From: Cyathus striatus
Taxonomy: Eukaryota > Basidiomycota > Agaricomycetes > Agaricales > Nidulariaceae
Length of the DNA: 64,000 nucleotides
Reading direction: 5' to 3'
Assembly: GCA_025738555.1 (NCBI GenBank)
Contig: JAOVFP010000012.1
Span: forward strand, 3,720,001-3,784,000
How positions within the stretch are numbered: the first letter of the stretch is position 1; every line of letters begins with the position of its first letter. The notes under the pieces are model-generated. The model was given only the letters and a program-made list of their open reading frames with translations, was not told the origin of the DNA and made no database searches. Of the stretch, positions 47,941-60,782 are shown piece after piece. Position numbers and translations under genes: made by a program.

Positions 47941-50900
47941 ATATTAGTGCCTTGATCTTGAACATGTATGTATAGCATACTTGCAGTGACATATTGACAT
48001 GTCTTACTTGAATCTGAACAAATCTGAATCAATCAAATCTGAATGCCTTGAGAGCTGACTGTACATGTGACCATGAAAATCGTGCCAGTGCAAATATCAC
48101 CAAATATATATTATGCATATTGAATGACTCAACCTCATCTTGGTTGTAATTCAGCAAGAAACAGCTTGGAATAAATGCTGAGTGGGTTATCTCATTCAAA
48201 TACAAGTTTACAACAGTATTAAGCTAATTTTATGCTAAATTCTAAGTGAGGTCCAGAAATTTTTTAAGAGGCTCTAACCCCCCCCTCCCTCTCTAACCCT
48301 ATATGGCTCAGCAAAATCCTTGGACCCCCTTGGACAATTGTTCACCATGAGAGCAAGTGTTGAATAAGTCACATGCTACTGCTGATTGGACTATCCGATG
48401 ATATTCTGCAATCGACAATACTAGATACAGTAATCTAATACTTTAAGTAGCAAGTAGATATGTATATATATCTATGTACCCTTTTTAGCAACAATACAAG
48501 ACTTAGCACTTGCCCTTAAGTCAAGTCTGGTTTTTACAGTCACACAGTTTAAGAGGTTGAAAAAGGATTGAATTTATGTGTCTATCTAGTAACATTTATA
48601 TACCTTTTGTACTACCTATTGCTAGATTGTTCTCAATACATCTTCTAGGATGTAGCTGTCTAAAGTCTCTTCTATAATATTCTACTACTGCTACTGGATC
48701 ATTCTCAATGGTTCAGTTAAGTTGTAGATACTTTGAGAGTGCCTTTTATCATTATGTGAGTCCAGAGCAATCCATACTTAGTGATCTCGGACTTCCTATT
48801 TAAATGTTTCTTACTCCTTAGATATTTAATTGATAAGATAAAATCAGATTGAGTGGCACAGCTGCAAAGTAATGAAATGACGAGATACAGAGATGAAATG
48901 TTGGGGAAAAGAAGAGAAAGGGTGAGGAAATACATTAAGTCTACAAATAGTTGAATATCCATAACAGCTACATTCCGTGTCATGATTGTTTCATGTGGGA
49001 GTTAGAATGTGTGATGAGCTTGGTTGGTTGTTTTTCCATAGTCTATTTCAGTCTGAATTAGGGGGGTTGACGTTTAAGCAGGAAGTGTAATAACGTACAG
49101 GATACTTATCCATAGCCATAATGGAAGTGACAGTGCCACTGCTATAATCTCAAAATGCACTAAAACACAAGATGAGTCTATTGTTGTGGTAGGTGTGGCA
49201 TCATGATATACTTTGGTAGTGAGAATAGACATTAATGGCTGCTGCAAGGTTTCCTACTATGCTTTGGATGAGACAGGAAACCAAAGTAAGGCCTAAGTGA
49301 CTTTGGATTATAAATTATTGTGATGGAGCAGTGTGGTATGTACAATAGAAAGTAATACAAGTAGTATACATTCAGGTGGGAGCAAGAGAAACCGACTTTG
49401 TAACTATAATAGGGGATTACAGTAATTTTATACCAAGTTTAAATTTCACCAAGGGATGTCATGTAGCTCCGTTATTTGACTATGAGATATGGATGGATGT
49501 GGAGGTATTTACTGCAGCCAAGTGCATAGCTTGTGCTATCTTAAATTACACTTGAATGATTCCATTCCAACATGTATTATATTTGAAATTGTAAATACTT
49601 CACTCAACACTTTTCTCATCATTTTTCTAGCTCAAATTGGATACTTCAATCACTGAAGGTGAATGTGGGGAAGGAACAAGTTAAACATATGTATTGTGTA
49701 GGATGTTTTTTGGTTCCAACTTGAGACATAATATACCCTGTTACCATAGTTCATAATAATGTTGGCTGAAGGGATCATCATAACCACATGGCTCTGGAAC
49801 ACCATAAACCATGTCTAAAAATCAAATAAAAGAGTACTCACAAATTTATAACTCATGACTAATTTGCGAACACTGAAACTACAAGACCTTGATGAAAACT
49901 GCCACAGAACGGCATATGTACCCTGGTGTGCCGAAACCATGCATCAAACAACCCAGTGATTGCTGCCCAGTCAAAAGTCGGTCTAGACTCTAGGGAAAGT
50001 AAGTTGAGTGAGATCCAATGACTAGATGTCAATCGACCTTGCCATAAAAAATAGAATACATAGATTTTTTGTGATTCTCATCTATGTACATCTAGTCTGG
50101 CCTAGTGTCAAGGAAATATTAGGTTTGCTTGACTTCCATTTTTCTTGGCAGGTATAGCAAGATCTAGTGACAACAGGACACCTGTTTAGTTGTATCTTAT
50201 GGTGTCTCAACCTAAACTCTGAGCCTTTTAGAAACAAAAATAATTTTGTAGTGACACATCCAGCACTATCTACTCAAACATTATAATAGCTACCATACCA
50301 AATCTACTGTATTGACCTACAATAGTGCAACACAACTGATTATACTACAAAGTTAGCATCAGCCACAACTAAGAAATTAACCTAAAATCATACCTATGTC
50401 ATATTTTCATCATTACACCTCTCAATTAGTAACCCCAATCCCATAGAATCCAAGACCAACCCCCTAGCCAATATCCAATGGACTGCTGAGTCAATAAGGT
50501 CCTGAATGATGCTGAGAGTGAGTGGCATGGTGGGACATTATGTGAGAAAGGTTACTCTCAACTAAAATTTCCTGTGAATGTTGGAGGAGGTACAATTAGC
50601 TAAACATTTAAGGCAACACCACACAAATCAAGAACATACCTTCAATATCATATCTACATTTGATATCCTGTAAGACAACACATTAGCAGTATATCAGATA
50701 GATAAGTGCCATGTTGCATACCACATTTAAAGCATTGACAGGAAGAGTAGCATAAGCATAAGAAGGGGAAAGGAAGGAAGGCTTACCACATGCTGTGCTG
50801 GCATTATAATAGACTCTAAAGGGAATGAATGACCTACACGCCGAATTTTGATGTTAGTTGCACAAACACACTCACACTAGAAATCCCTAGACATGAGTAG

Positions 50901-51065
50901 ATTTTAAAGAAAGAAGCTTGAAGAATGTGTCATAATTTTGTGAGTAAGAAGATGCCAAGACAATATTACTGGGCTTACTGAAATTTCACTTGATCACACT
51001 AGACAAATATCTAGATACTATCTCTCACTAGATGCCACTCACTTTCCCTAGACCAACTTTTGACC
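47941..51065. other. Three kb of AT-rich TE-derived DNA without recognisable genes
   Basis: No exon or complete element could be supported. A CCCCCCCTCCCTC tract lies near 48280. A segment near 49965-50030 (TCAAAAGTCGGTCTAGACTC, AGGGAAAGTAAG) resembles, in inverted orientation, the sequence at 50990-51065, marking another diverged repeat. Confidence 0.4.
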
Positions 51066-51370
51066 AGGCTCCTAAAACCAGCATGCTCATATCTTGCTAC
51101 AACCTCCTTAGGTAGACAGAGTCAAATATTTGCTTAAGGCAAATAAACCTAAGGGAGGTTCTGCTCGATAGAGTGGCTGGCACTTGTCGCTGCCAATGTT
51201 TCCCTGCAGACCCTTTCTATCAACAGGGAAATCGATGGCAGCACATTCCGCTTTCCCACCTCTTACCTACTCATGCTCACAAACACAATACTTAATCTAC
51301 AATTATCTGAGCCTCATATTTTCTACCTACTTACTCTCATGCACACAAATAATTTAATTTTGGTCTGGCT
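51066..51370 (+). repeat. Inverted repeat copy A (partner at 56322-56862)
   Basis: About 300 bases nearly identical to the reverse complement of 56322-56862 minus the MITE there. The shared core holds GACAGAGTCAAATATTTGC, GCTCGATAGAGTGGCTGGCA and CCCTGCAGACCCTTTCTATC. At several places where the partner has CG this copy has TG or CA. Confidence 0.85.
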
Positions 51371-53753
51371 TCAGTTATTCTTGTTGACTGTAGTACTTGT
51401 AGTACTGTCAAGTAATACATAGAACAAACCACATTTTCAAAGTTATTGGCTAGTACACATCCAACTGAAGTAAAATATTAAAAACTAAGCAAGTCTATAC
51501 TCCTGATGTTCCATAGTCTACAGACAATTAAGCAGTCAAATAACTGAATGATAGTTGCCTGAATGACTCAGGCCCAGGCTCCATACTATATATCTTGTGG
51601 AGGAGGATATTCGCTTGGCAGTATCCTCTCGACAAAGAAATGATGCGAGTGGTTGGCACATCTGTCCAACCTTCAGATCCAGTGAGCTTGCATTGAGAGA
51701 GAGAAAGGGGGGGAAATGCAAAGCTGACATTCTCAAAGTGTACATATGATAGTTATGTAGGTAAGCGACACGAGGTAAATGATGAGTAAGCAACAGTATG
51801 TATGGAGTGAGGTAGTGGAGATGGAAGACACATTTTTACCATGCAGGCAGAATGCCTGCTCTACATCCAATGGGTACTTCAGATATTGATGTCCTTGTCA
51901 ATCTCTACAACAGAGAGCTACACTACAAAACAAAAGAAAGACAAAACAAAACAATCAAATTCGATGCTGCATGCAATAACTTCAATAAAACTTCTTGGTA
52001 CGATGTTGAGACAAAAGGGGAATGGTGATGACAATGAGGGACTTGAGTTCGAGGCAGAAAGCTGGCAGCGGTGGAGATGACAGGAATTGAAATGAATGTA
52101 AGCATGGTGAGCAATGTGGGATGAACGATGAATGTTGAACTTCAAGACGAATGGCGAATCCTTGAGTAGACAGATATGAATCTTCTTCAGCAATGCCCTC
52201 GTGCCAGCTAAGTACCTTCTCTGCACACATAACTCCTGGGCACCATATGGAACCTTTACAACCTATCACAGAGGAATTACAACCATGGCACAGATAGTGT
52301 GTGGGACAGAAGAACGTCATTGGATGTGAGAACGAAAGACGATGGCGATAGTGATGTCAACAAGATAATGGTGAGGATGTTGGTGAACAAGTGCCATGGT
52401 AATGAACAGGATGTTGATGAAGAGATAAAAGGATTGGCTCATGAGGGCAAGGGGTACAGAACAGAAATTTGATCTGAAACCCCTTGTGGTGGGCTCCACT
52501 TTGAAGAGGGAAAAGAGTGGTTGAAGGATCCTAATCAAAGGAATGCAAGCTGTTGGTGCATCCATCCAATGTTAAGATTCTAAGGTTGGGAAAGAGAGTG
52601 TCAACAATGTAAATGGGAGAGGTGACGATGTAACGAGAGACAGAACTTCGAGACAAAGTTCTAGGGTGTTTGAGTGAGTAAATTTCCGAAAGGGAGAGTC
52701 AAGAACGAACAAGATGACAAAGAAGCACAAGACAAGAGGCACCGAAAGAGAGAGAGATGGGGGGAAATTCACTGAATTACTAGAGACCTAGATACATGGT
52801 TTATATAGCAAAATGAGTGGAGAAAATATACCTAAAAGAGGAGATAAATTTTCCTAAGGCCAAGAGTGTTTTAGAGACTAAACAAGTGTTTCAAGGAGAG
52901 CTAGAAAGGGAGGTTTGTATGTAAAATGTGAAGAGAACAGAATGTGATATGAAGAGAAGTAGAAAATGTAGTGATGGTGAGTACAGAAAGACCAGATGTT
53001 GAGATGCCAATGTCGAGATCTTCAGTTTGTGAGCGAGTTCCGCTATCCCTAGCTTTGCGTGTCCATAACCAAGTGCTTTGGTTGCTCGTTTGTATGATAG
53101 TTCATCTGGCGTTGAGGAGAAGTTGGTCCGATATTGAGAGCATTGGGGGCATTGTGCAGACGGAGGTGAAAGATGAGTTGCTGACGTGTATGTGTTCGAG
53201 TTTCAATTACGTTGTAGATCACGTGACTCTGACGCATCTGCAGAACTCGCTAATGTGTCAATTCCACCATGCAGGCAGAACACCTGCTCTACAATCTAAA
53301 AAGTAATCACACTTGTAAATCTGTGAAGAAAGACTTACAATATATTTAACTGTGTAGATAATCCGAATATTCCCACTACCTTTTAAGGTAGTTGGGTATT
53401 AGGGACATTTGAGCCACCGGATATGGTAATTTGAGGATCTTGGATAAGATCTCAACCTGATTGGCTGGAGACCAATATGAATTGTTGTGACGCACGTTAC
53501 ATCTGCTGACCTCCAGACTCGAGTCTTATCATCGTCTTCGCCCTTCTTAACTTATATACTTCAAACCAGACTCATATTTCGAACATGCACCATACTTTGT
53601 AGTGTGCAGCTCCACCACTGGCATAGAGTCATCACCGACATGAATGTTGTGGAAGTTGGATAGTGGGGTGAATGTAGCTGGGGTAAGGTACATACATGAC
53701 ATTTCATTCATGTATACAGCTCTAACAGTTTACAGACTCTCCCAAGCCACAAG
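51371..53753. other. Repeat-derived DNA with dyads shared with 26.7-27.9 kb
   Basis: Dyads GCAGGCAGAATGCCTGC plus TCTACA at about 51843-51866 and a variant at about 53268-53293, and AGAACTTCGAGACAAAGTTCT near 52644. Open frames at 51536-52320 overlap on both strands and show no family. From about 53.0 kb CpG becomes frequent again, marking the end of the decayed block. One ATCACGTGAC box is at 53218. Confidence 0.45.
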
Positions 53754-54428
53754 TTGAAATGGCTAGACTGTTACTCTGGCAGTCAATGCACCCGTCTTAT
53801 TGTTTGTATCCACCCACTATTACTGCCCTTTCTGAAACGGTGCAGATGGCCTATACTTCTATCTGCTCTCTCAGCAGGACCATTGTTGATATACATGGCA
53901 ATCATAAACCACCTATTCATGAAATTCTGCAAGGACAGTATGAACGATGACTTGAAAGATATTGCAGGGCACTATCAGAATCCTGAAGCGGTGAAGAAGG
54001 GGGTCAGTTTTGGGTTGTCGAGGACTTGGATAGAGATTGTATTATAGCATGTGGTGCACTCGGTATGTCTCTCCTCCCTATTCCCCTTTGTATCCCTCAG
54101 TGCTCATCTACTACTTATCAAAGATACAACTTCCGGCTCAACACCAGAAATCTGACGCATATGCATGCACCCATCCTACTGCCGCCTTGGAATTGGACAT
54201 TTACTCATCGATAACCTCATCACGCATACAATTAAGCATAATGTGCGTTGTACTGAGCCAGAGCTTTGGACGAGTGATATTGTCGTTTCAACGTCGACAT
54301 TTCAGCCTGGTGTGATACCTATGTATCTGCGCCATGGGTGGGTTGTTGAGAAGGAGATGCCTGCGTGGCATATTAGAGGTGTTTATGTGATTAATATGAA
54401 GCGGAAGACGGATGGTGACCGTCTTTAG
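53754..54428 (+). pseudogene. GNAT-family N-acetyltransferase with membrane segment, decayed
   Basis: GNAT enzymes transfer an acetyl group from acetyl-CoA to an amine. An N-terminal hydrophobic stretch (LLSALSAGPLLIYMAIINHLF) is followed by DDLKDIAGHYQNPEAVKKG, then, one base out of frame, GQFWVVEDLDRDCIIACGAL, an intron (GTATGTCTC...CCCTCAG), and the acetyl-CoA loop RLGIGHLLIDNL with TSTFQPGVIPMYLRHGWVV and a final NMKRKTDGDRL. Lesions are a one-base loss in the G run near 54000 and a TGA just before RICMHPSYCRLGIG where the family has Arg-Arg. The architecture matches basidiomycete membrane-anchored GNAT proteins. The homopolymer shift could be a base-calling error; the TGA is harder to explain away. 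Confidence 0.65.
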
Positions 54429-54736
54429 GAGCGGAAGGTAAGGGTATATCATCTCGTGTTGTGATGTGTAATTCATTTACTCCCATGCATCATGCGTGCT
54501 TCACAGTCTATCATATGTATTTATAAATTAGGCATTCACGTAATGTCTAAAGGCTCTACTTTCTCTCAACACATGCCTTGCTTCTTAAATCTTAATTCCA
54601 CACAATCGTGTCAGTATGTCAACTCCAAATATACCAATGTGTCGCACAGCAGTTGGTTGATCCAAAAAGAACACAGAGCCTTTATTTAAAGAGGTCAACA
54701 GCAATAGAATAAAAATAAATTCCCCGTCTCTCACAA

Positions 54737-55313
54737 TGAACGAAATGCAGAGACTTGTCCTACGCATCCTCCTTATACTCGGAACGCCCCTCGTAGGTCT
54801 CACAATCAAAAAAAATAACATACAGACCTGTATCTTTCATCCTCGCACTCGCAATCTTCATTTACATTTTCACCTTACCCTACGAAGACTCCAACCTATC
54901 AATGAGACTTGCAATAGGCTTCTTTGGGTCATATGATCTCGGAACAGCGTTTGATCTCCTAGTTCTACAGCCCAACCCACATGATACCCTAGTACATAAA
55001 AACACCAAAAACCAGTATCACAGCTAAGCTTCCCAGCACGAGCCAGTTGGTCCTACGATATTTTATTCAATTCCCGCACAGTCGGGTGAAACTGCGCCAT
55101 TGTGGGCCTCCGATATCCACAGTACACATCCAGGAGAATGTGTGTATTAGAACAGTTCTTCTGGATTATGTTTTATTATTTCCTAGTGGACCTTGCGAGC
55201 TTTATTGGGAGACGAAGTCCAGTGTTCCAGTATCCGCCTGTTGAATCAGTTGATGGTGGTGGGTTTGTAGTGCAATTGATCAATGTGGGATCATTTTGGG
55301 GGGATATTTGATT
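54737..55313 (+). pseudogene. Remnant resembling a fungal wax-synthase-like membrane protein
   Basis: Translated pieces in different frames: an N-terminal MNEMQRLVLRILLILGTPL, then FILALAIFIYIFTLPYED and GFFGSYDLGTAFDLLVLQPN, and farther on RRMCVLEQFFWIMFYYFLVD and INVGSFWGDI. The spacing and the FWG element recall the wax synthase/MBOAT-like proteins common in Agaricomycete metabolite loci. Frameshifts and stops separate the pieces. Identification is tentative; an unrelated multi-helix protein is possible. Confidence 0.35.
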
Positions 55314-56321
55314 TACTATGAGTTTCTGTCGATGCATTTTAATTGAAGCTGCAGATATCTCACCTATCATCATTGAATAGATTTTTCAAGTGTTCACAAT
55401 TTTTGTATATGTATGTATTTTTCCCTGACTGCCTTCACTTGTACTTGTACATAATAAATTGAAAATCATCATATCCTGTTTCTGAAGAAATAAAAACCTA
55501 CGAGGCCCCTTTATTTCTTTCCCTTCCTATATGTAATCGGTCAATTTCTTAAGGTAGTGGGCTCTGCCGCTTGCCGGCCCTATTTCTTTATTGTATTAAC
55601 ATATTCAATTCAGCACCCCTGGTAGTGCATTACATGCCCAACCAATAGATACGTTCGGCACCTTAAGATTTTTAGCATTACATATCAAAATTTTCGGCAG
55701 GTCAAGTAATTTTAGTGTAACATGTACCTTTAATTACGAAGTCTTGTATTCTGGTGGATAAGTAGCGGTCTTACTTCAATAAACATGGCATAATCATATG
55801 ATATATTGTGAGAGCTATTGTTCAATTCTCTAGATGCACAGTTGCTTTATATCTTTGTATCACGTAGTCTTCAGCCATTACAACCACTGAATACTTCATA
55901 TAATTATGAAGTGTCCCCAACAAGACTTAGATGATTACTTACAACGGCATCTTATTGTGATGGAACTGGTAGCCTGTATATACCCAGTTGTACACAGTGT
56001 GATCGACAAGGGCCGTGCAATTCTTGACCTACTACCTGCTCAACTATGGCAGCCAAATGGCGGTGCAGTACAATGTGCAGTCTATTCCAACCATAGCACA
56101 CTCCATATTGCTACCGATACATCAAACTATGCTAATGTTCTACAATATTTTGTAAGGTAGTTTAGATACAATACAGACCTTGAAAACAATATTTTTCGAA
56201 TGAAACAAAAATGTACAAAATATTTGGCATTTCTCTTTCAGATTTGCCCTTAAATTTCGGCATACCTGGCAGGTGCATTACACGTTACTGTTAAATTGAA
56301 TATATTGGTACAGTAGCTCAA
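55314..56321. other. AT-rich intergenic DNA
   Basis: An 84-codon frame at 55906-56160 on + has no recognised motif. Otherwise only 3' flank and AT-rich sequence. Confidence 0.35.
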
Positions 56322-56862
56322 TCAAGATCAAATTAAAATTATTTGTGTGCATGAGAGTAAGTAGGTAGAAAGTATGAGGCTCAGAAAATTGTAGATTAAG
56401 TATTGTGTTCATGAGCGCGAGTAGGTAAGAGGTGGGAAAGCGGAATGTGCTGCCATCGATTTCCCTGTTGATAGAAAGGGTCTGCAGGGAAACATTGGCA
56501 GCGACAAGTGCCAGCCACTCTATCGAGCAGAACCTCCCTTAGGTTTATTTGCCTTAAGCAAATATTTGACTCTGTCTACCTAAGGAGGTTGTAGCGAGAT
56601 ACGAGCGTGCTGGTTTTACACTCCTGACCTGATGCTTTATTGTGTACTGCAAAATCTGATGCAAAATTGGTTGCAAGGTGTTTAACTTTTGAGAAGGGCT
56701 AACTGTAAGTAAAATGCTTCCCTCATATAGATAAAATTGCTTTTTAAGGAAATGGATTTTCACCCCATTTTGCATGTGTCAAAATGAAAACACTTTGCAG
56801 ATCATTTTGCAATCGATTTTGCAGCACCGCAATATATCCGTGTGCCAGGAGTGTTAGGAGCC
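56322..56862 (-). repeat. Inverted repeat copy B (partner at 51066-51370)
   Basis: Reverse complement of 51066-51370, interrupted by the 235-bp MITE at 56619-56853. It keeps CpG where copy A has TpG or CpA. Confidence 0.85.
56619..56853. mobile_element. 235-bp MITE, ends CACTCCTG, TTA target duplication
   Basis: The element runs from CACTCCTGAC to the reverse complement of CACTCCTGGC and is flanked by TTA at 56616-56618 and 56854-56856. The copy A repeat at 51 kb shows the empty site with a single TTA (GGTTTTAGGAGC on its -). Subterminal TTTTGCA words occur several times. CACT ends and a 3-bp duplication suggest a CACTA-type relative; a PIF/Harbinger relation (TTA duplication) is the alternative. 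Confidence 0.8.
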
Positions 56863-57224
56863 TGACTTTTGACTGGGATTGCCGCCTCAAACTTACGTAA
56901 GTGCTTGTACTAACACAGCGGGCTTTTAGCTGTCCAGTTGCAGCTGTCCTTTGGCCTGTCGTGCTACCTGTCATGTTCAGCCATCAGTCGCGATGTCACC
57001 CATACCGAACTGGTTAGGAACGTGTTGATCAAAGTCCCAGAAAAATCAAACTGACCCATGTGGTGTGCCGAGAATATATTCATACAATAAAAGTTCATTA
57101 TGTACCATCTGAATATTATAAGCAGTACTGTATGCACATTTTAATGTATTATATTATTTATTATACTGCTATTCTTCTTAAATGTAAATATCTGTGTTAC
57201 TTACTACTGGTGATTTGTGTAGTA

Positions 57225-57489
57225 CTGTACCATTACGACCAACTGTTCACGAGATTTTTGCGTGACGGCCATGTTTAGTTGGACCTTCTGTTCAACGACC
57301 TGTGAGGTGCGTGACGAGACCCAAATCTGTTCAAATTTAGGCTCACGAGCGAAGCGAGCGCTCGCAAATTTTGACCATGGTTGTTGTACCTCTGTTCAGG
57401 CCTGGCTGTGACGCGTGATAAATTCGGGATCCGTTCAAGTTCACGACGCCGTGTGACGCGTGACTGAACAGTTGGTCGTAATGGTACAG
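57225..57489. mobile_element. 265-bp MITE with perfect 25-bp terminal inverted repeats and TA duplication
   Basis: Both ends read CTGTACCATTACGACCAACT... inward for 25 identical bases, with TA at 57223-57224 and 57490-57491. Inside are two GTGACGCGTGA copies and a CpG-rich dyad (GCGAGCGCTCGC). TA duplication and size suit a Tc1/mariner/pogo derivative. The perfect ends suggest recent movement; a relic lies at 107-212. Confidence 0.88.
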
Positions 57490-59354
57490 TAGGTGCAAGA
57501 ATTAATTAAAGTACCTTCTGTAGAACTAATTTTTCCCTTTGTGTCTTCTCTTTGTTTAAAATTCATTCCCAATGAAGTCAATATAACTTAAAAGGCATGT
57601 CATATAAAATACTTTGCAGCTTCTCCTCAATAATGCTGAAGTGAAATTATTACTAGATGATACTATACATAATTATACATAAACTAGTATGGATGAACAC
57701 GGTGGTGTCATTCTTTTCTAATAATAAATACTTGCAGCATTACATCGTTTTTTAACGAGCCTATGTAATTCAGCCTTTGTTCTAGATCAATTTGTAAGCA
57801 ATCATGAGCCAGTTCAAAAGTTGTGACGAATACGTGTCTGATGTGGAACAGGACAGACAACACGACAGGCCAAAGGACAACTCGAACAGGACAGCCAAAA
57901 GCCCACCGTGTAAGTACAGTACAGTGCATTTGGGAAGCTTATCAACACGTCATGTTTTAAGTGAAGAAAATTTTTGTAGATTTTTTTAATATTTTTTCGG
58001 AAGGAAACCAACCAAAAGAATGTGATTTATGCTGTCTTCTCAAATTTTCCCGCGCTTTTTCACTTTCCGCGGGTGGATCAAAAAATTTTGGGGTTTATTT
58101 TGACAGACTTTGTGGTTGATTTCATATTTAGCGCTTTTGGGCGAGGTACCCGTATCCCGACTCGAAAATTTACATAGAAACAGAGATGGGTTTTATATTT
58201 CTATTTAAAATTTTATTTTAAGGCAATCCCAGTGAACAAAATATACTTATCGCTGAAGTCAGGCTTAAGCGTAACTCAAGTACTTACAGGAAACAACTTA
58301 AGTACTATCAACCCCGTAAAGTAATTAACACCGACAGGGTTACAATGCGCTCATACTAATAGTTGCTCATCAAACCCTTTATTGACTTAGAGTTCGAACT
58401 TCGAAATGGAGGAAATGCCTGGAAATGGTAGGGAAATACTAACCCCCGACCTGTTGCACACCATCGTCCTACACAGCAATTGAGTCGATTTATGGCTCAT
58501 TAGCACATAGTCTTTCAACAATATGACTATGTAGTAGAATATTCAATAAAATTGTGCACCGGGAGGCTACAAACATGGATCGCTCAAGTGGCGTCGTAAC
58601 GCATGCGAAGTATATCGGGAACACTTACATAGAAGTTCATTCCAAAATTGTCGGCATTAAGATAGACAAGACTAGCCGGGAAATGTCGAACAAAAACATG
58701 TCGCTGCTTACAATGCTGCTATCTATGACTTTTTAGCGAAACGAAGTGGAAAAGGCCTCCAAGGAGACCTGCCAAAGAATACGCTTTAAGAGCGGAAAGC
58801 AACGATGAGAAATTTGATCAAGGGACGTAAATTGGGGCTGTCGCACCGTTATCGTGAATGGACATTGGAAGATAAGTGTGACAGATTTACCGCTCGAGCC
58901 TCGCCATCAAAGATAAACACTACACTGCATTCAGTCACTTCGCATCACTTGATATGGCAGGGAACTATCAAAACGTAAACTACTTTTCATCAACACTTCT
59001 AACCAACTCCAAACCACATTTAGAGATGATAGATTGGTTAGTCCTAACACTACTGTGAGTTACAAGATGATTGGCCGAATTTTGTACCTTAGAAACACTG
59101 TTGGAGTGGAGAAAGCGCTATATTCAACACGTTTGATATGTGTCTTCGTTAAACTTGCACTAATCTTTCGCCTGGACTCGCTTACGCGGGTCTTGTGTCG
59201 AACGTGTGTCAAACAATTTATTTGTTGTCACTTGCGGGTTAGTACCTTTACGACCCTTTTCAACCTCCAGACAACTAAGCATGCCGGGCAGCCTGGCTGA
59301 CAAGACTCCTTTCTCTCCTTCTCTCACCCATTGCCTCTCTGTTTGAACTCAGCG
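57490..59354. other. Intergenic, no gene supported
   Basis: Small frames at 57804-57989 (MSQFKSCDEYVSDVEQDRQ) and 58554-58736 have no recognised family or splice partners. 59280-59354 is the pyrimidine-rich promoter and leader of the next gene (CTCCTTTCTCTCCTTCTCTC). Confidence 0.4.
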
Positions 59355-60782
59355 ATGAGTCATTCTGAGTCGCCTACAGTTGACCAAGAAACTGTCGATT
59401 TCCTGAAAAGTAAGTTGTTATAAATTTTACCACGTGGTTAGGAAGATAACTAAGCGATACAATTATTTATGATCATGCAGCAATTGGACCGTTTATTATC
59501 ACCGCGCATGGTCTCGCTATTCTATCAACTATTTTTCGATTGTTCCATCGGTTTCAAACACAAAAGTTGTGGTGGGATGACTTCTGGGCTTTTTTTGGGC
59601 TTATTTTCGACATTGTAATGCTGTCAATGTATATCTCTTTCCCAATAGCTCGTATGTTAAGCTGTTTTCCACTTTACTTCACCATTCTAACATATTCCAT
59701 ATATTCACAGAACATGTACCAGATAGGATAGCTGACATAGCTCGCTCAACCACCATAGTCTCCATGGCTTTCTGCCTATGGTGCGTCTCCTTGGTTGTAT
59801 TGGCCATCGACATTTCATTTTGTTATTCTGACACGAACAAATACAGGGGCTCTCGTATAAGCCTGGGTGTCACAATTGTTCGACTTTTGAATCCAGGTTG
59901 CATGAGGAAGATTTCAAAAAGTGTTATAATACTTTTTGGAATGTTTGCTCTTGCTCGCCTGATTCAAAAGCTGTCACTTTGTGAGGAAAAAGCATTTGGA
60001 TCACTTCGATGTGTGTGGCCATTGTCAGCTGGGATCATGGAGATCGTTAGTACGTTGATCGTTTATCGAGTTCGGTGATTTCAATAACTTAGTACTATTT
60101 GATTCACTTAGCCGATATTATTGCGGATGGATGGCTCACTGCTGCTCCAGCATATATGTTATGGCACATGAGCCTTCCCCTTCGACACCTACGCCTCCTA
60201 CAAACCATATTCTCCTGCGCAATCTTTATTACACTCGCAGGAATTGTGCATGCTGTATTTTTAATTAGGGGACGCTCTCTATGGATGACTTCAATAGCAC
60301 ACTTCGAGGTGAGTGGCAGATATTTCTCTCGCCACTGCCGCACCACGATACTATTATTAATCCTTTCCTTTCAGAATGTGCTTTCTCTAATCACGTGCAA
60401 TCTCCTTGTATTGGTAACTTATCTCTACAGAGTCTTTTGGAGCACAGGCGAAACACGTATCGAATCTGCAGAGGAGACTCCTCGACGTCCCACTGAAGAA
60501 CAGTGTACCCAGCTACCAGTGCCTAGTATCTCAATCGCAGGTCTCGGTCCTACTGGGATTTCTAACACGTCCAGCACAGGAGGTTCCTACGTATCTGACA
60601 CCACATCTTCATCATTCTTCACACTAACTACTGTCGAGGTAGACACAAGCAATTTCGACCTCAGCTCAGCTTCGTGCGACACTCAATCTCGGTCGTATCG
60701 GGCTTCTGCGACGTTCCCGAGTATTAGTGGGACACCACAGATGTCTACCATGCCTTCTTCTGTCCCTTCGAGAACTGATTAG
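59355..60782 (+). CDS. Fungal rhodopsin-domain (PTH11-like) integral membrane protein (5 exons)
   Basis: Seven-helix plasma-membrane protein of the fungal rhodopsin-domain family (Pfam Fung_rhodopsin type), receptor-like, ligand unknown. Exons 59355-59409, 59481-59651, 59711-60049, 60112-60308 and 60375-60782 sum to 1170 nt, 389 residues. After a short polar start (MSHSESPTVDQETVDFLK) come IGPFIITAHGLAILSTIFRL, the family motif WWDDFWAFFGLIFDIV, then SMAFCLWCVSLVVLAIDI, IILFGMFALARLIQK, TDIIADGWLTAAPAYMLW (the conserved D..AD.WL..AP block), LLQTIFSCAIFITLAGIVH and VLSLITCNLLVLVTYLYR. A Ser/Thr-rich cytosolic tail of about 110 residues follows, suited to phosphorylation. No lesion seen. The start was chosen because it is the first in-frame ATG after a CT-rich leader and splices cleanly. 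Confidence 0.88.
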
